Positions 35,686 to 44,799 are shown, counted from the stretch's first letter. The stretch: 64,000 bases of DNA from Martinezella tropici (GCA_000799755.1 JUHI01000011.1:62001-126000); one strand, 5' to 3'. Program-made: numbers and translations. Notes: generated by a model not told the origin, from the sequence alone.

Positions 35686-35705
35686 AGCCCGCCATCAGGC
35701 GGGCT
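35686..35705 (-). terminator. Terminator of the GH172 operon
   Basis: On the minus strand AGCCCGCC, TGAT, GGCGGGCT forms a perfect 8-bp stem followed by TCTTGGTTCT. It starts 48 bases downstream of the GH172 stop. Confidence 0.75.
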
Positions 35706-35753
35706 CCGACGGGAAACTCCAACGCGTGTCAGACTTGCTGCCTCAAGCAGGCC

Positions 35754-36950
35754 TCATCCTCTCGCCTTCTTGACGGCGATCTTCATTTCCTTGAACGGCC
35801 GGCGAAAGGTCGGCACGCGCTCCGCAACCTCGGGGAATGCACCGAATGGCTTGTGCGGCTCGGCCTGGTACCAGAAGGCGACCGAGGAAATATCGTCGGA
35901 ACGACGGTTGGCATGGCCGTGTTCGATCGTCACGCGAATGTGCTTCTGGAAGATCGCCGGGTCCTCGATGTGCCAGCGGTACAGCGTCACCGGCTCGGTC
36001 CAGTTCGGACCACCCGCCGAGATGATGCCGTGATAGGGGCCACTGTATTCCTGGGTCGGACACCATGCGGTATTGAAATAGTCCTCCGTGCCGGTGCCGT
36101 GCAGCGTCGGCGGCCAGGCATCGTTGGCGCCGGGTGCGGATTCCAGGCGGGGATCGATAAGCGCCGCCTTCGGACCGATGCGCGGATCGGGCTTGCGCAC
36201 GGTATCCGGCACGCAAAGCCCCTGTTCGCCATCGATGAAGATCATGTCATCGCCTTCGCCGTACCAGTCCCAGACATCGGAGCGGCGGCGCGAATAGACG
36301 CTATAGAGAACGCCGACATAGTGGCCGCGGCCCTCGGCCTCGAGGATCGTATAGTTTTCCTTGCCGTCGACATTCTCGCCGCCGAAAAGATATTCCTCGT
36401 TGGTAAGACCCGCGTCGTTCATGCCTTCCGGACGCGATTGGCGATATTGCGCGTGGAAACGGCCCATGCCCTGTTCGAGGGTCTGGTGCAGTTCGAGATC
36501 GACATAGTAGTAGAAGAGCAGGTCGTGCTCGGCCTCGTTCGTCACCGTCAGCTTCATGTGCGAGCCGAATGGCATAGGGAAATAGCAGTTGAACGCCTTG
36601 CCGTCCTCCGGACTCGCCTGCATCGGCAGGCTGGCGTAGTTTGCGGTGCGGCCGTGGCCCATGCCGAAGAAATCGCCGATTGGCACCTCGATGCTCGGCT
36701 CATCTTCTCCGTCCCAGTAAGCGCGCAACACGATCTTACGCAGGAAGTTATCGCTTTCGCAGGCAAGCGTCGCCCAGATATGAGTGATGATGCCGGCGCC
36801 CGAATGCTCGGCAATGATCTCGGTCTTGCCCGGTTCGATATGGAAGCGGTCGTCATTGCCGCCGGTGCGGTCGTAACTCGAGAAGCGCCGCGTTTTTGCT
36901 TCGCGCAGCTTGGCAAGCCCGCGCAAGGGTGAAAGGCCGAGATTACTCAT
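35754..36950 (-). CDS. GH172 (DUF2961) glycoside hydrolase-like enzyme
   Basis: 398 residues. The N-terminal RRFSSYDRTGGNDDRF and the following GIITHIWATLA, RAYWDGEDEPSIEVPIGDFF and HGTGTEDYFNTAWC segments match DUF2961 proteins. Characterised members of glycoside hydrolase family 172 act on fructofuranosides (including difructose dianhydride formation) and on arabinofuranosides. There is no signal peptide, so it works in the cytoplasm on an imported oligosaccharide. It is the last gene of the operon with the CUT1 transporter. Confidence 0.88.
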   Translation of the reverse strand: MSNLGLSPLRGLAKLREAKTRRFSSYDRTGGNDDRFHIEPGKTEIIAEHSGAGIITHIWATLACESDNFLRKIVLRAYWDGEDEPSIEVPIGDFFGMGHGRTANYASLPMQASPEDGKAFNCYFPMPFGSHMKLTVTNEAEHDLLFYYYVDLELHQTLEQGMGRFHAQYRQSRPEGMNDAGLTNEEYLFGGENVDGKENYTILEAEGRGHYVGVLYSVYSRRRSDVWDWYGEGDDMIFIDGEQGLCVPDTVRKPDPRIGPKAALIDPRLESAPGANDAWPPTLHGTGTEDYFNTAWCPTQEYSGPYHGIISAGGPNWTEPVTLYRWHIEDPAIFQKHIRVTIEHGHANRRSDDISSVAFWYQAEPHKPFGAFPEVAERVPTFRRPFKEMKIAVKKARG

Positions 36951-36978
36951 GGAAGTCTCCTGTCTTGAATGAAGACGG

Positions 36979-37827
36979 CTATTTCAGACCGCTGATCTTC
37001 AGCGAATCCATGATCTGCCGCTGGAAAATCACGAAGAGAACGAGGGTGGGGATGGCGACGATGGTGGAGGCGGCCATCATGTAGTTCCAAGACGCCGAAT
37101 ATTGGCTTTTGAAGTTGGCGATGCCGACCTGCACCATCCAGAGGTTCGGATTGGAGGTGATAGTGAGCGGCCAAAGGAAGGAATTCCAGTTGGCGAGAAA
37201 GAACAGGATGGCGAGCGCCGACATCATCGGCCGACTCAAGGGCAGGATGATGCTCCAGTAGATACGCCAGTAGCCGGCGCCATCGATAACGGCGGCCTCC
37301 TCGATCTCACGCGGCAGCGAAAGATAATATTGTCGCAGCAGGAAGATGCCGAAGGCATTGAAGATCGCCGGCACGATCAGACCCGTATAGGAGTTGATCA
37401 TGCCCATCGCCTTGACGATGATGAAGAGCGGCACGATGACGACGGGCAGTGAGACAAGAAAAGTGGAGAATATCGCCAGAAAGATGATCTCGCGTCCAGG
37501 AAAGCGCAACCGCGCCAATGCGTAGCCGGCCATTGTGTGGAAGAAAAGCGCCACGATCGTCACCGTCGCCGACACGAAGAAGCTATTGAGCATGTAGCGG
37601 ATGAAGGGCACGCCCGTCAGCGCATAGATGAAATTGTCGAATGTTGGTGATTCCGGTATCAGCGACGACGAGAAGGATTCAGCTGCCGGCTTGAAGGCGA
37701 TCGATACCATCCAGAGCAAGGGGAAAAGCGTCATCAACGCCAGCATGCCGGCAATCAGCATCCACAGGCAACGCACCATCGTTACCTGCGATCGCGAAAA
37801 GTAGGCGTTGGAAGCATTATTCCGCAT
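36979..37827 (-). CDS. Carbohydrate ABC permease (MalG/CUT1 type)
   Basis: 282 residues from 37827; its ATG overlaps the end of the MalF-type gene by 11 bases, with a GGAGG some 11 bases before. Six membrane helices and the EAA motif (EIEEAAVIDGAGYWRIYWSI) identify the second CUT1 permease. It pairs with the upstream MalF-type permease to import a di- or oligosaccharide. Confidence 0.92.
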   Translation of the reverse strand: MRNNASNAYFSRSQVTMVRCLWMLIAGMLALMTLFPLLWMVSIAFKPAAESFSSSLIPESPTFDNFIYALTGVPFIRYMLNSFFVSATVTIVALFFHTMAGYALARLRFPGREIIFLAIFSTFLVSLPVVIVPLFIIVKAMGMINSYTGLIVPAIFNAFGIFLLRQYYLSLPREIEEAAVIDGAGYWRIYWSIILPLSRPMMSALAILFFLANWNSFLWPLTITSNPNLWMVQVGIANFKSQYSASWNYMMAASTIVAIPTLVLFVIFQRQIMDSLKISGLK

Positions 37828-38761
37828 GATCGAAACGTCCTCCGCGCGTGACGGCAAAGAAAATTGCGGTGACGATCATCAGCGCGACGACCAGGATCGA
37901 TGACATCGCGGCTGCGTAGCCGAAAGCACCGAAGGAGAAGGCTTGTTGGTAGATGTAGACGATCAGTACCGACGTCGAATTGGCGGGGCCGCCTTTGGTC
38001 ATGACATAGATGATATCGAAAGCCTGCGCGCCGGCAACGGCAGCTACCATCGATACCATGAGAACGAAGAAGCTTGTCGGCTTCAGAAGCGGCAGCGTGA
38101 CGTATCGAAAGCGCTTGATAGGTCCTGCGCCGTCAATCATCGCCGCCTCGTAATATTCCTTTGGAATATCCTGCAGGCCACCCAGGAAGATCAGCATATA
38201 GAAGCCCATCAGGAACCAGACGCTGACGAGGACGACGGTGATCAATGCAAAGTTCGGATCTCCGAGGAAGGAAATCGAGGGAAGACCGAGACCGGCCATG
38301 GCTTGGCTGACGACGCCGATCTTGTCGATGACCATGAATTGCCAGACAAGGGCGACGACAACGAGGCTCACCATGTTCGGAGCGAAAAACATCGAGCGCA
38401 TGATCGCGTTGAAGCGATTGGTCTGCTGCACGAGAAGCGCCAGACCCAGGCCAGTCACATAAAGCGAAGGCACGAGCATGACGGCGTAGAGAGCAGTTAC
38501 TCTTGCGCCCTTCCAGAACAACGGATCATGCCAGATGCGGATATAGTTCTTGGCACCGACGAAATTGTAACCGCCAAAGCCGTTGACCTCGTAGACGCTC
38601 AGCACGAGCGACAGAAGCATCGGTACGCCGAGAAAAACGAAAAGGCCGAGCACATCGGGCAATACGAAGAGATAGCCCGCAATCCATTCGCGATGCCGGG
38701 CGGAAAGGCCCTTCCGGGTGCTGTTTGCACCGCTTGTCGTCACATCAGCAATTGTCGTCAT
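37817..38761 (-). CDS. Carbohydrate ABC permease (MalF/CUT1 type)
   Basis: 314 residues. The cytoplasmic N-terminus (RHREWIAGYLFVLPDVLGLF) leads to six helices with the EAA loop EYYEAAMIDGAGPIKRFRYV. It overlaps the MalG-type gene. The operon lacks its own ATPase gene, so it must share a multi-use MsmK/UgpC-like ATPase encoded elsewhere, as many CUT1 systems do. Confidence 0.92.
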   Translation of the reverse strand: MTTIADVTTSGANSTRKGLSARHREWIAGYLFVLPDVLGLFVFLGVPMLLSLVLSVYEVNGFGGYNFVGAKNYIRIWHDPLFWKGARVTALYAVMLVPSLYVTGLGLALLVQQTNRFNAIMRSMFFAPNMVSLVVVALVWQFMVIDKIGVVSQAMAGLGLPSISFLGDPNFALITVVLVSVWFLMGFYMLIFLGGLQDIPKEYYEAAMIDGAGPIKRFRYVTLPLLKPTSFFVLMVSMVAAVAGAQAFDIIYVMTKGGPANSTSVLIVYIYQQAFSFGAFGYAAAMSSILVVALMIVTAIFFAVTRGGRFDHAE

Positions 38762-38783
38762 GATCTCGTCCCGAAAAGAGAGA

Positions 38784-38814
38784 CGGCCGCCAGAGCTGGC
38801 TACTGCAGCGGCCG
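38784..38814 (-). other. Hairpin after the CUT1 binding-protein gene
   Basis: CGGCCGCCAG pairs with CTG-GCGGCCG (38784-38814; two-base bulge). It begins 10 bases after the binding-protein stop and precedes the permease genes, a position where such hairpins raise binding-protein output over permease output. Confidence 0.5.
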
Positions 38815-38824
38815 GCGGTTCTTC

Positions 38825-40177
38825 CTAGAGAATGGGTGCGCCACTATAGGACGAAAGGAACGCGTCGAGCTGCTGCGAGGCCGATGTCGCCGTCGCTTGC
38901 GGGTCGGCACCGCCGAGTTGGGCCTGCTGGATGGCATCGGAAATGATCTTGTAGACCTCCGGCGGCAGGCGCGGCTCGCCACGCGCTCCAGGATAGACGT
39001 CTGTGGCAAACTTGCCGATCATGCCGGTTTTGAAGGCTTCGCCGCCAGCGGCAAGCGCACTTTCGCGCGGCGGCATGTCCGATTTGCCCTTGGTGCACCA
39101 GTCAGCGACGCGCTGGACGGAGCCTTTATCCTTCGAGGCCAGCGCCCAGGCGCAGAATTGTGCCGCCGCATCCGGGTTCTTCCCCTTGGCATTGGCGACG
39201 AAGGCCCAGCCGCCGCCAACGGTCACATATTTGCCGTTTGGCGGCGTCGGCAGGCGAAAGACTCCATATTCGAAATCCTTGGCGTTGCTCTGCAATTGCG
39301 AGATGCCCCAGATGCCGACATTCTGGATGGCGCAATAGCCCGAGGCGAGGTTGGCAACCGTGTCGTTCGCACCACTTCCCATGACCTGGCGCGGCGCCAC
39401 ACCGGAATTGATGGCATCCTGCCAGAACTTCAAAGCCTGAACCGCGGCGGGTGAATCGAAGGCGCTCTTGCCGTCTTTGGTCTGGAATTCGCCGCCGCCC
39501 TGCCAAAAGAAGGGATACCAGGTGAAGTTCTGATAGTAGCCCGGCTGGGTCTCAAACAGCACGCCGAAGCGCTTCGGCGTCGTGAGCTTCTTGGCGAGCT
39601 CCAGCAAATCGTCCCACGTCTTCGGAACGTCGTTCTCGTTCAGCTTCGCCTCTTCGAAGGCCTTGACCGAATAGTACATCGCCATCGGCTCGACTTCCAT
39701 CGGGATGCCATAGATCTTGCCGTCGACCATCCGGCTCGCGATGACGCTCTCCGGAAAATCTTCCTTCGCATCGATGTGAGGCGTCAGATCCTGCAGGACG
39801 CCGCCGTTGTAGTAGCGCAGGAAGTCGCCGGGCGAGATCAGAAAGATGTCCGGCCCTTCGCCCGAGGCAAAGGCCGTCGCAAGCTTCGGCCCGTTGATGT
39901 ATTCGGCGTTCGGGACATATTCCAGTTCCACCTTCTGCGGGTGGCTGTCATTCCAGGCGGCAACGGCTTTTTCGAACCAGTCGACCTGGCTTGGCACCGT
40001 GCCGCCTGGCGCGTAGAATTGCCAGAATTTCAGCGGTGCGCCCTGCGCCCGCACGGCCATGCGCGATACATAGGGAAAACCGCTCAATCCGGCAGCAGCA
40101 CCGGCGGCAATGATTGCCCCGCCCTTGAGTACGCTCCGACGGGTTGCAGCGGTGATGAGCTTGTCCTTACCAGTCAT
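38825..40177 (-). CDS. Carbohydrate-binding protein of a CUT1 ABC transporter
   Basis: 450 residues. A twin-arginine-like signal (TRRSVLKGGAIIAAG) is followed by the SBP_bac_1 fold, with LKFWQFYAPGG at the mature start. The size and tail (SASQQLDAFLSSY) are normal for periplasmic oligosaccharide-binding proteins. The neighbouring GH172 enzyme suggests a fructose- or arabinose-containing oligosaccharide (inference). Confidence 0.92.
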   Translation of the reverse strand: MTGKDKLITAATRRSVLKGGAIIAAGAAAGLSGFPYVSRMAVRAQGAPLKFWQFYAPGGTVPSQVDWFEKAVAAWNDSHPQKVELEYVPNAEYINGPKLATAFASGEGPDIFLISPGDFLRYYNGGVLQDLTPHIDAKEDFPESVIASRMVDGKIYGIPMEVEPMAMYYSVKAFEEAKLNENDVPKTWDDLLELAKKLTTPKRFGVLFETQPGYYQNFTWYPFFWQGGGEFQTKDGKSAFDSPAAVQALKFWQDAINSGVAPRQVMGSGANDTVANLASGYCAIQNVGIWGISQLQSNAKDFEYGVFRLPTPPNGKYVTVGGGWAFVANAKGKNPDAAAQFCAWALASKDKGSVQRVADWCTKGKSDMPPRESALAAGGEAFKTGMIGKFATDVYPGARGEPRLPPEVYKIISDAIQQAQLGGADPQATATSASQQLDAFLSSYSGAPIL

Positions 40178-40199
40178 GACTTCCTCCCTCTTTGCTTTG

Positions 40200-40227
40200 C
40201 CGTCACCACACTCCTCCCGGGTGACGG
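40200..40227. other. Hairpin between the LacI gene and the binding-protein gene
   Basis: CCGTCACC (40200-40207) and GGTGACGG (40220-40227) form an 8-bp stem in the 59-base gap. No T-run follows in either direction, so it may be a processing or attenuation site within the operon. Confidence 0.4.
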
Positions 40228-40236
40228 AGCCTCATT

Positions 40237-41241
40237 TCATGCGGTATCGTAAGCGTGGAGATTGCAGGGGATCACCTCCGAGCGTGCCGGTCCCGTATAG
40301 GCGCCCGAAAGCCTCTCCAGCAGCATTTCAGTTGCGCGATGAGCAAGCAGCGACGGCGTATTGCCGACCCTCGTAATGCGTGGCCTGACATATTCGAGCT
40401 GCGGCTGATCGCCGAAGACGGCAATGCCGATATCCTTGGGAACGCTGATACCGCGATCGAAGAACCCCGCGAGCGCGCCGGCCGCCATCAGGTAGTTTCC
40501 GAAGAAAATCACTGAGGGTAGGTTGTCGCCATGGTTCGTCAAAAGCCAATCGACGGCCTCCTCCCCCGAGGGGCCGAGATAGCTTCCTTCTCGGCGCAAC
40601 TCGTCAATCGGCTCGACCCCGTTGTCGCGCAGACCCTGTTCGAAGCCGGCAGCACGCGCCATGGCTTCGGCAAAGAAGGACGGCCCGGTCAGGTGCGCGA
40701 TCCGGCGATGGCCCTTCTTGGCAAGATAGGCTCCCATCTGATGACCTCCGCCGAAATCGTCGATCTTGACGCTATCGACCGCCTTGTTCGGCAGGTCGCC
40801 GATGAACACTGTGGGAAGATCGATTTCGAGCAACGTGTCATGCATGCCATGCAGCGCGAAATCCCCGACGATGAGGCCGTCGATGCGCCGACTGCGGATC
40901 TGGCGGAGATAATGCTGCCCGTGTTCCTGTGAATGGCCACCCGGGACATCGGTGTTGAAGACCAAAAGATCGACCCCGATCGCCTCGAGATCGGACTGCG
41001 CCGCCTGCACCATTTCCGGGTAGAAGGGGTTGCGAATATCCGGGATCAGCATGGCAACGAGATTGGTACGGCCAGTCCTGAGGCTTTGAGCGAGCGGGTT
41101 CGGAACATAGCCAAGCTCGGCGATCGCCTCATGGACGCGCTTGCGCAAGTCCGCCGACACGCGGTCGGCGTGATTGAGCACATGCGACACAGTGGTCGGC
41201 GACACTCCGGCACGCTTGGCAACTTTTGCGATTGTGGTCAT
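40237..41241 (-). CDS. LacI-family repressor of the GH172/CUT1 operon
   Basis: 334 residues. The N-terminal helix-turn-helix is TTIAKVAKRAGVSPTTVSHVL with the hinge region ELGYVPNPLAQSLRTG, followed by a periplasmic-binding-like sensor domain. It is the first gene of the five-gene operon on this strand, so a repressor acting at its promoter would control itself and the transporter together. Two LacI-type operators sit 20-57 bases upstream of its start. Confidence 0.92.
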   Translation of the reverse strand: MTTIAKVAKRAGVSPTTVSHVLNHADRVSADLRKRVHEAIAELGYVPNPLAQSLRTGRTNLVAMLIPDIRNPFYPEMVQAAQSDLEAIGVDLLVFNTDVPGGHSQEHGQHYLRQIRSRRIDGLIVGDFALHGMHDTLLEIDLPTVFIGDLPNKAVDSVKIDDFGGGHQMGAYLAKKGHRRIAHLTGPSFFAEAMARAAGFEQGLRDNGVEPIDELRREGSYLGPSGEEAVDWLLTNHGDNLPSVIFFGNYLMAAGALAGFFDRGISVPKDIGIAVFGDQPQLEYVRPRITRVGNTPSLLAHRATEMLLERLSGAYTGPARSEVIPCNLHAYDTA

Positions 41242-41260
41242 AGGATCAGGCTACGGCATT

Positions 41261-41298
41261 GTAAATCGATTTGCAAATGCTTTTGCAAATCGATTTAC
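41261..41298. promoter_or_regulatory. Double LacI operator, perfect 17-bp inverted repeat
   Basis: GTAAATCGATTTGCAAA (41261-41277), TGCT, TTTGCAAATCGATTTAC (41282-41298). Each arm contains the self-complementary core AAATCGATTT with a central CG, matching the LacI-family operator pattern TG-N-AAA-N-CG-N-TTT. So two operators lie back to back, with their core centres 21 bp apart, that is two helical turns. They precede the LacI gene and thus the operon. Confidence 0.75.
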
Positions 41299-41446
41299 TT
41301 GTCCATTTTCTAGCTCTGTCAACACATAATTCCTGCGCTCGCGCACTACCCGCCCTTGTCGTATCAACCAACTGATCCAAATAGAGATTGCCGCCTGTTT
41401 CCTTCAGGTGCCGGCGGCCAATGCCACCACCCGATCGCATCACGCA

Positions 41447-42037
41447 ATGAACCAATCGGCTATCAGCAAAGCGAACAAGGCACTCTATACGCGGATCATC
41501 GCCGGTCTCGGCGGCCTTCTCGCGGGCGCGCTATCGCTCGGGCTCTCGATCTATGAAACCCGCACGGGAACGGAGGTGGCACAGGTCAAACCCGGCAAGC
41601 CCGTCGATGCCGGTCAGTGGATGGTGACCCTCAATTCCAGCGGCATCGCCACCGAGACACCGGACGGACGACGCGTTCCCGATGGCAAGAAGGCGCTAAC
41701 GCTCGATTTGACACTTGAAAACATGACGGCGGAAAGCTCGAACTTGTATCGCGATGCGCTGAAGCTCGAAAATGTCGCAAACCCTCCGGTTCCACAATTC
41801 TATCTCGTCCGGGACAGTGATTTGCTTTGGGACCTTCAGCCGATGATGCCGGAAAAAGTGAAGGTCGTCTGGCAATTGCCAGCAACACAGGCGCTTCCCA
41901 AAGCACTGAGCGTTGTGATCGTCGGGACCACCTATAAGCCCAAGGACAATCTCTATGCCGCGCCGGGCTGGTTCAACCCGAGTGACGTCGCGCGCATCAG
42001 CCTGCCGCTTTCAGTGAGCCAGGGAGCCGGTCCTTGA
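41447..42037 (+). CDS. Unknown membrane-anchored protein with beta-rich domain
   Basis: 196 residues from the ATG at 41447; an upstream GTG at 41408 would add 13 residues. A single N-terminal helix (IIAGLGGLLAGALSLGLSIY) anchors it, followed by about 150 residues of strand-rich sequence (GQWMVTLNSS, KALTLDLTLENMT, LWDLQPMMPEKVKVVWQLP). The pattern resembles Ig-like domains such as DUF4352, judged by eye. The stop overlaps the next start (TTGA). First of three similar coupled genes. Function unknown. Confidence 0.65.
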   Translation: MNQSAISKANKALYTRIIAGLGGLLAGALSLGLSIYETRTGTEVAQVKPGKPVDAGQWMVTLNSSGIATETPDGRRVPDGKKALTLDLTLENMTAESSNLYRDALKLENVANPPVPQFYLVRDSDLLWDLQPMMPEKVKVVWQLPATQALPKALSVVIVGTTYKPKDNLYAAPGWFNPSDVARISLPLSVSQGAGP

Positions 42038-42597
42038 TACGGCTTCTGCTTTCCCTGTTGTTCGGCGGCGTGACCGCTCTGCTTTTGGCTTTTCTGCAAT
42101 CGACGACCCCGAGCTATGCGATCCTGACTGGCCCCATCGAAACCGCCGGGCTGCAGAAGGACACCGTGTCGAGCAGGACGTTCAGCGTCAAGGTCGCCAA
42201 GGTTCTGCGCACAAAGACGATCGCATTTGCCCCTTATGGCAAGTCGATCGAGCGGCAGACCGAAGGGGTCTGGCTCATCGTCAGTGTCGAGCTGCAGTCG
42301 AATTATGACACTATGACCATTCAGGCCGCGGCAATTGAGGGCGCGTCCGGTCGCCTTTACCGTCAAAGCCATCGCGCCGACGGCGCTCCGCGCCTCATGC
42401 CATCCAAGGATTTGCAGCCAGGCCTACCGACGACGGGCATCTTCATCTTCGAACTGCCGGAAGGCGAAACCAGCGACATGACGCTGGTGCTTTCCAGACA
42501 GCCCTCCCCTCAACTGGACTCGGAAATTCGTGTCAAGCTCGACGGCGCAAGCGTCGAGACACGTGACCGCGTGGAGATCGGTGCCAATGGCGTCTAG
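42034..42597 (+). CDS. Unknown membrane-anchored protein with beta-rich domain
   Basis: 187 residues from a TTG that overlaps the previous stop. An N-terminal helix (LLLSLLFGGVTALLLAFL) is followed by a domain with the strand pattern SRTFSVKVAKVLR, EGVWLIVSVELQS and TGIFIFELPEG, the last being the closing strand seen in DUF4352-like proteins. It overlaps the next gene by 11 bases. Function unknown; same architecture as its two neighbours. Confidence 0.65.
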   Translation: MIRLLLSLLFGGVTALLLAFLQSTTPSYAILTGPIETAGLQKDTVSSRTFSVKVAKVLRTKTIAFAPYGKSIERQTEGVWLIVSVELQSNYDTMTIQAAAIEGASGRLYRQSHRADGAPRLMPSKDLQPGLPTTGIFIFELPEGETSDMTLVLSRQPSPQLDSEIRVKLDGASVETRDRVEIGANGV

Positions 42598-43159
42598 GCG
42601 GGAAAGACGGTTCTGGTGGGCATCCCTGGCAAGCCTGCCCGTCCTGCTGGCGGCCAATTACGCCATTGATGCATGGCGCAATGCCGAAGATTACGTCGGG
42701 CGAAACGAGTTGCGCGTCAGTGGCAGCGTCGATGGACAGACCTATGCCAAGGCGTCCTGGACACTCAACCAGGCAAGATTGATCGGCGATGGACGTGACG
42801 GGAAAATCACCTTTCCCGGTCAGATGCGCCTGGTCGTGGTCAGGCTGGCGGCAAAGGCCGAAGACGATGTCGGGCAATCCTGGACACAATGCAGTCTCAC
42901 CCTGACGGACCCGAAGGGGCGGCGCTGGCAGCCCCTCAACTTCATTCTTTCCAACGATCTCAGCCGCGACCTCGATCCGAAGGCTACCCCCATAGACGGC
43001 TGCGATGCCATATCCCGCCAGCCGCCGGCCAAGGGTGCAAGCACAATCATGGAGGAGAAATTCGTCGTGCCGGCCGATGCGGTTCCCTCCTTATCCGCAC
43101 AGCTGAGTTTCGCCTCGACAAGGCCGGACGCCATATCCTTCCCACTGCGGCTGAACTGA
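42587..43159 (+). CDS. Unknown membrane-anchored protein with beta-rich domain
   Basis: 190 residues; the ATG at 42587 lies inside the end of the previous gene. A basic start (ASRRERR) and one helix (FWWASLASLPVLLAANYAI) give a type II membrane anchor. The outer domain has the strands LRVSGSVDGQ, GQMRLVVVRLAAKA, CSLTLTDPKG and EEKFVVPADAV, and two Cys that could pair. It is the third member of the set and converges with the polytopic protein at 43201. Confidence 0.65.
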   Translation: MASRRERRFWWASLASLPVLLAANYAIDAWRNAEDYVGRNELRVSGSVDGQTYAKASWTLNQARLIGDGRDGKITFPGQMRLVVVRLAAKAEDDVGQSWTQCSLTLTDPKGRRWQPLNFILSNDLSRDLDPKATPIDGCDAISRQPPAKGASTIMEEKFVVPADAVPSLSAQLSFASTRPDAISFPLRLN

Positions 43160-43200
43160 AGCCAAGGAAGTCCCGGAGAGATGCTGACGGACGCCAGACG

Positions 43201-44508
43201 TCAGTCCACGCCGCGGCGCCATTGCCGTCCCTGCGCGAAACCGATTTCCAGAGCCGCGGCCAGCAGGCATATCTTGATCGGCATCACGAGGACGCCGTCG
43301 CCCGGCGCACTGGGACTGCCTAGGAAAAGCGATATTGCCTGGGCAAGCATGTGCCATAGAGGCAGATCGTGGACGCCGATCAGCCTCGATGTGCCGTACC
43401 AGGCCCAGGCTGCGCCCCAATCCAGCAGCCGGTATAGTAGAATGACCGCCAGCAGCAGCCCAAGACCGGACCCCAGGGTGAGGCCGACGCCTTCGGCCAA
43501 GGCACGGTAGCGTTTCGCCGTCCCCGCGATGAAATGCGAAACGAAGTCGCGGATCGCCTTCGGCAGCGACTGCCAGCGAGAGACCGCGCGCGCCAGCCGA
43601 CCTTCCGTCAGCGGGCGTTCGCCATTGATGTCATAGCCATAGACCAAGGCGGCAAGCGTCAACCAGACGACCGGGTAAAGAGCATAGAGGAACAGGCCAC
43701 GCATTTGCCTGGAAAGGGAAAGGGAAGCGTCCTCCGCCGTCGGCGGAAAGAGGGTTGCCGCCGCCGCATTGCCAACCGGATTGAGAAAGCCGAAGAAATG
43801 CCCGACCGTTTCGGGAAGCTTGGCGATCCAGGAACGGATGTCGCCTTGCCAAGTCGAAATGACGAAGAGACCGATGAATGCCCAGTTCGCCTCGCAAACG
43901 ACGATGATAACAGCCCAAATGGGCGCTTTCGATCGCGTATGCATGAATTTGGCGAAACGCCTGACCACCCAAGCGACGGCGACCGATACGAGGAGCCAGG
44001 CGCTACTGCCGAATTTCAAGGGATTATAGTCCTCGCCGAACAGCATCAGGTCGAGCGACAGCCTGGAATAGTCCCTGACCGTATCACCGAGAAACCCCCA
44101 GGCGGCGTAATAGGCGAAGAACGGCACAAGCGTCAGCGCGAGGATCGATGTGAAGCTTGGCGCCACGGAACCGGCGGTGGCATCGATTTCCGGCCGGGCA
44201 GCCGCAGCGCGCGAGGCGGCATCAAGCGACGGCAATCCGGGCCGCACGGTCTCGAACAATGCGACGATGATGACGAGTTTCAGGAGTACGACGAGAGCGA
44301 GGGTGGAAAGTCCCGCAAAGGCATTTAGCCGGCCGATCATGACGGCAAGTTCGTTAAGAAGCGAATTGCCGATCAGCCCCAGGAGCCACAGCGCCATTAG
44401 CTGTGGCCAGAAACGCCACAGCAGTTGCAGGGTGAGTGATGGCAGCCGGAACAGGAACCGGATCGGCGGCGGGTTGGTGTCCTGGGAGAGAACCGTCATG
44501 GTGCGCAT
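43201..44508 (-). CDS. Unknown polytopic membrane protein
   Basis: 435 residues from 44508; starts at 44580 or 44499 are also open, and no ribosome site is decisive. About eight to ten hydrophobic helices are visible, for example LMALWLLGLIGNSLLNELAV, STLALVVLLKLVIIVALFET, LALTLVPFFAYYAAWGF and GSGLGLLLAVILLYRLLDW. No transporter or enzyme signature is recognised. It faces the three anchored-protein genes tail to tail, 41 bases apart, which may mean a shared function. Confidence 0.65.
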   Translation of the reverse strand: MRTMTVLSQDTNPPPIRFLFRLPSLTLQLLWRFWPQLMALWLLGLIGNSLLNELAVMIGRLNAFAGLSTLALVVLLKLVIIVALFETVRPGLPSLDAASRAAAARPEIDATAGSVAPSFTSILALTLVPFFAYYAAWGFLGDTVRDYSRLSLDLMLFGEDYNPLKFGSSAWLLVSVAVAWVVRRFAKFMHTRSKAPIWAVIIVVCEANWAFIGLFVISTWQGDIRSWIAKLPETVGHFFGFLNPVGNAAAATLFPPTAEDASLSLSRQMRGLFLYALYPVVWLTLAALVYGYDINGERPLTEGRLARAVSRWQSLPKAIRDFVSHFIAGTAKRYRALAEGVGLTLGSGLGLLLAVILLYRLLDWGAAWAWYGTSRLIGVHDLPLWHMLAQAISLFLGSPSAPGDGVLVMPIKICLLAAALEIGFAQGRQWRRGVD

Positions 44509-44799
44509 AGTAGCAATCGAACCATCGATCGCCAAGATGTCGCTACAAGCCGGCAAGCGGACGGGATATCCCGTGGTCATTCAATCCACCGGCCTTGTGA
44601 TCGAGCACTCGCGCTGGCCCCAGTCATGCGAGCATTCAGCTGGGGAATCTTCACAATCATAGATTACATGTCTGCGAATGATTTGCATGTGCATTCGCAC
44701 CTGCGACATTGAAGTCAAATATATGTAATATCAAGATAATTTTAGCACGATTCTGCACGCCTCCTGGTTGACGCCGGAGCAAGGAGTCACTAGATCCGA

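Noticed and set aside
37943-39454. 503-codon open frame on the plus strand
   Set aside because: Opposite two clear transporter genes (permease and binding protein); composition is that of a shadow frame.
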